From: an uncultured Terriglobus sp.
Lineage (GTDB): Bacteria; Acidobacteriota; Terriglobia; Terriglobales; Acidobacteriaceae
Assembly: GCA_937859825.1 (NCBI GenBank)
Contig: CALMAP010000029.1
Coordinates: 1,942-10,091, forward strand
DNA length: 8,150 nucleotides
Reading direction: 5' to 3'
In this document: positions 6,041-8,150 of the stretch, piece by piece
Numbering within the stretch: the first letter of the stretch is position 1
Layout: every line of letters begins with the position of its first letter
Translations under genes and position numbers: made by a program
The notes under the pieces: model-generated
Database searches by the model: none
The model's input: only the letters and a program-made list of their open reading frames with translations
Told to the model about the DNA's origin: nothing

Positions 6041-7528
6041 CTATTGCATGACAGTCGCGCCCTGCGGCTCGACAGTGTGCGCCAGAAGCGACGCATCGTA
6101 AGCGACTGCCCGGTCTTTGCCGCTGCGCTTGGCGCGATACATCGCACAATCTGCCATCTTCAGCAGATCGTCAGCGGTGATATCCGCAACGCAGTCGGCG
6201 ACGCCGATGCTTACCGTCACCTCGCGGTGCATCCAGGCATGGTCTTTCAGCGCGCGCTGGATACGGGCGCAGACCGCCTGCGCAATCTCAATGTTGGTGC
6301 CAGGCATCACAACTGCAAACTCCTCCCCACCAAAGCGCACCGCGATATCGTTCGAGCGGACGGACTTGCTCAGAATCGCCGCAACCTGCCGCAGCACGTC
6401 ATCGCCGTGGCTGTGGCCGAAGTCATCGTTGAGCCTCTTGAAGTTATCGACATCGATCATTAGCAGGGTGAGCGGAGTGCATCCGTGCTGGGCACGAAAG
6501 ACTTCCGTTTCCACATGGGAGTCGAATGCGCGACGGTTCCAGAGACCGGTCAGGTTGTCGGTCAGCGAGAGCGAACGTAGCTTCTGGTTGGCTTCTTCGA
6601 GTTCGTCCTGCGCATGTTGCAGCGCTTCTTCGCGTCGCAGGTCTTCCGTCATATTCAGGCTGATGTTTGCGAGCATCACCTCACCCGTGGCGCGCTGGAT
6701 CGGGCTCTTGATTGTCTTCCAGTACTCCGTCACGCCATCGTGACAGGGGATTGCCACATAACTGGTGTGGCTCTTTCCTGTTTCGATCACGTTCCGTTCT
6801 TCCGCCATGATGCCTTCGGCAATCTCTTTTGCCCAAAGCTCTCCGCTGGTCTTGCCGAGCCATGCTTCCTGCGTAACGCCGAAGCGTTCCGCAACTGCCT
6901 TGTTGTAGAAAAGCAGCTGGCCCTGCTGGTTCTTCAGGTAGGTCTCGACCGGGATACTGTCAAGAAATGCGCGGAAGAGCTTGCGCTCACCATCCAGTTC
7001 TTCATTCAGCTTTTGCACGGCACGTGCGTGGGAGCGCATCTGGACGCGGATCGATAACTGGTTCGCAATGACGCGCAACATTCGCTCCTGCACGGAGGAA
7101 AGTTCACGCGGCTGTGTGTCCATCACGCATAGAGCGCCCACGGCATGGCCGTCTGCGGTGCGGAGCGGATGGCCTGCGTAGAAGCACAGCCCGGCCTCGC
7201 CTGTGACCTGCGGATTCTCCCGGAAGCGACCATCCTGGCGGGCATCGGGGACGATGAATGTTTGGGGCTGCTGAATGGTGTAGTTGCAAAATGCGTCCGA
7301 ACGGACGGTGGTGCGGCGCTGCAGTCCGAAGCAGGATTTGTCGAACTGACGGTGGCTGTCCACCAGCGTCATCACACTCTGGGGGGCCCCGCAAAGTTCA
7401 GCGGCGAGTGCGACGAGTTCGTCGAACTCCTCTTCCGGGTCGGTATCAAGAAGTTGTAATTCATGCAGGGCCGCAATGCGCTTTTCTTCCATGAGTTCCG
7501 GTAATGGAACGTAAGCGGGCCTCTGCAT
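6041..7528 (-). CDS. GAF-PAS-GGDEF diguanylate cyclase
   Basis: A 495-residue enzyme predicted to make the second messenger cyclic di-GMP from two GTP. There is no signal peptide or membrane segment, so it should be a cytoplasmic sensor. Residues about 24-168 form a GAF domain (LDTDPEEEFDELVALAAELC, then FCNYTI and a GALCVMD strand). A charged helix follows at 165-190. Residues about 186-296 form a PAS domain (LDSIPVETYLKNQQGQLLFYNKA is its start). A coiled-coil-like linker (LRREEALQHAQDELEEANQK, 297-316) leads to the GGDEF domain, 318-480. That domain has DNLTGLWNRRAFD at 324-336, the metal site D359 in MIDVDNFK, and the active loop GGEEF at 400-404. The inhibitory I-site RSND (391-394) sits five residues before the loop, so feedback inhibition by product is expected. 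No EAL or HD-GYP domain is present. The gene starts 5 bp after the MBL gene stop and is probably translated from the same transcript. The GAF/PAS ligand is unknown. Confidence 0.95.
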   Translation of the reverse strand: MQRPAYVPLPELMEEKRIAALHELQLLDTDPEEEFDELVALAAELCGAPQSVMTLVDSHRQFDKSCFGLQRRTTVRSDAFCNYTIQQPQTFIVPDARQDGRFRENPQVTGEAGLCFYAGHPLRTADGHAVGALCVMDTQPRELSSVQERMLRVIANQLSIRVQMRSHARAVQKLNEELDGERKLFRAFLDSIPVETYLKNQQGQLLFYNKAVAERFGVTQEAWLGKTSGELWAKEIAEGIMAEERNVIETGKSHTSYVAIPCHDGVTEYWKTIKSPIQRATGEVMLANISLNMTEDLRREEALQHAQDELEEANQKLRSLSLTDNLTGLWNRRAFDSHVETEVFRAQHGCTPLTLLMIDVDNFKRLNDDFGHSHGDDVLRQVAAILSKSVRSNDIAVRFGGEEFAVVMPGTNIEIAQAVCARIQRALKDHAWMHREVTVSIGVADCVADITADDLLKMADCAMYRAKRSGKDRAVAYDASLLAHTVEPQGATVMQ

Positions 7529-7531
7529 GGA

Positions 7532-7547
7532 TCCTATGTCTCTCCTT
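7532..7547 (-). promoter_or_regulatory. Candidate ribosome binding sites for the diguanylate cyclase
   Basis: On the minus strand the last codons of the MBL gene contain AAGGAG (7542-7547), 13 nt before the cyclase ATG. Its stop codon forms part of TAGGA (7532-7536), 3 nt before the ATG. Neither spacing is ideal, but together with the 5-bp intergenic gap they suggest that the two genes are translationally coupled. Confidence 0.4.
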
Positions 7548-8150
7548 CAACAAGGCGGAACGTACCGTTCTCGCGCCGCGTTACCCTCCCTATCGGCAAA
7601 TTGTGGTCGTGAGGAAAGAGCAGCAGCCAATTTTCTTCCGCGGCCATGTGCAGAAAGCGTTTCTTCTCCTGGATGGTGCGCATTGGGTCAAGATCGAAGG
7701 CCATCACCCAGGTAGGGTCGAGGTGTGCAGCGGTAGGTATCAGGTCAGAGACGAAGCAGGCGTGCTCGCCCTGGCTCTCAATGTGAACGGCCATCGTGTA
7801 TGCCGTGTGGCCGGGAAAGCACTCCAGCGTTACGCCGGGGCAGACCGGCACCCGTTCGCCTGCCATGACCGGACTTACCAGCTGCATTCTGCCCTGCTGC
7901 AGCAGCGGCTCGTAGTTGGGCGGCACATAACTGATACGGTCGCGATCCCACTGCATGCGGCCGTGTTCGACCTCTCCGGCGTGCGCGTAGTAGGTCGCGT
8001 TGCAAAAGAAAGGCGTCACGTTGCCGGACGCATCCAGCACCGTGTTCCAGCCGCAGTGGTCCCAGTGCAGGTGGCTGTTGATCACAACGTCGATATCTTC
8101 CGGCGCGAAGCCCGCTGCATCGAGCGACTGCGGCAGTTTCTCCTCGGTTG
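7534..8150 (-). CDS. MBL-fold metallohydrolase (partial, N-terminus beyond window)
   Basis: The minus-strand frame is open from the right edge to a TAG at 7534-7536, giving the last about 204 residues. The GTG at 8085 is an internal valine, because good family sequence (APEDIDVVI) precedes it. It shows the metallo-beta-lactamase fold ligands: HLHWDH (HxHxDH, visible residues 26-31), the His of FPGHT (114), the Asp of VSDLIP (135) and the His of FPHDH (180). A dinuclear metal centre is therefore expected. INSHLHWDHCG with a later aspartate and histidine is typical of the hydrolase branch that includes lactonases, such as quorum-quenching N-acyl-homoserine lactonases, and many uncharacterised enzymes. 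The substrate cannot be assigned. The gene is the upstream member of a probable operon with the diguanylate cyclase. Confidence 0.9.
   Translation of the reverse strand, partial: TEEKLPQSLDAAGFAPEDIDVVINSHLHWDHCGWNTVLDASGNVTPFFCNATYYAHAGEVEHGRMQWDRDRISYVPPNYEPLLQQGRMQLVSPVMAGERVPVCPGVTLECFPGHTAYTMAVHIESQGEHACFVSDLIPTAAHLDPTWVMAFDLDPMRTIQEKKRFLHMAAEENWLLLFPHDHNLPIGRVTRRENGTFRLVEGET

Noticed and set aside
5446..6147. A 233-codon minus-strand frame across the tyrS 3' end and the cyclase 3' end
   Set aside because: It overlaps the tyrS S4 domain and the GGDEF coding sequence in other frames, and no motif is seen.

Overview
The window looks like a stretch of chromosome from a soil bacterium of the Acidobacteriota, probably a Terriglobus/Granulicella/Edaphobacter relative. 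This rests on protein style (a lysine/alanine-rich histone-like protein with a cysteine-flanked tail, a DUF2007 plus zinc-ribbon protein, a secreted MEHQ-type M1 peptidase), moderately high GC and weak Shine-Dalgarno sequences. It is an inference, because no marker gene that fixes taxonomy can be checked here. There is no sign of phage, transposon, CRISPR or plasmid functions.

Left part (1-1198): the N-terminal third of a DprE1/sugar-lactone-oxidase-like FAD oxidoreductase runs off the left edge on the minus strand. It diverges from a small plus-strand gene for a DUF2007 plus zinc-ribbon protein. The 108 bp between them hold a perfect 10-bp palindrome.

Centre-left (1183-4681, all minus strand): a gene for a 143-aa DUF2256/DUF3253 protein, then a histone-H1-like basic protein of 139 aa, then an 809-aa secreted protein. 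The last is the most notable object in the window. It joins a complete M1 zinc aminopeptidase to a complete family 16 glycoside hydrolase in one uninterrupted reading frame, with catalytic motifs intact in both halves. Its 3' end overlaps the 3' end of the DUF2007 gene by 16 bp. The intergenic region upstream of the histone-like gene carries repeated GTTACG/AACGT elements arranged as dyads.

Centre-right (4729-5979, plus strand): tyrS, tyrosyl-tRNA synthetase, divergent from the DUF2256/DUF3253 gene. Only 47 bp separate them, and most of that is an 8-bp tandem repeat.

Right part (6041-8150, minus strand): an MBL-fold metallohydrolase (its N-terminus is beyond the right edge) is followed after 5 bp by a GAF-PAS-GGDEF diguanylate cyclase, a likely two-gene transcription unit. 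The cyclase has an intact active site and an intact inhibitory I-site.

The genes do not form one pathway. They are a housekeeping gene (tyrS) among signalling, secreted-degradation and small DNA- or zinc-binding protein genes. The M1-GH16 fusion is the best candidate for something undescribed.
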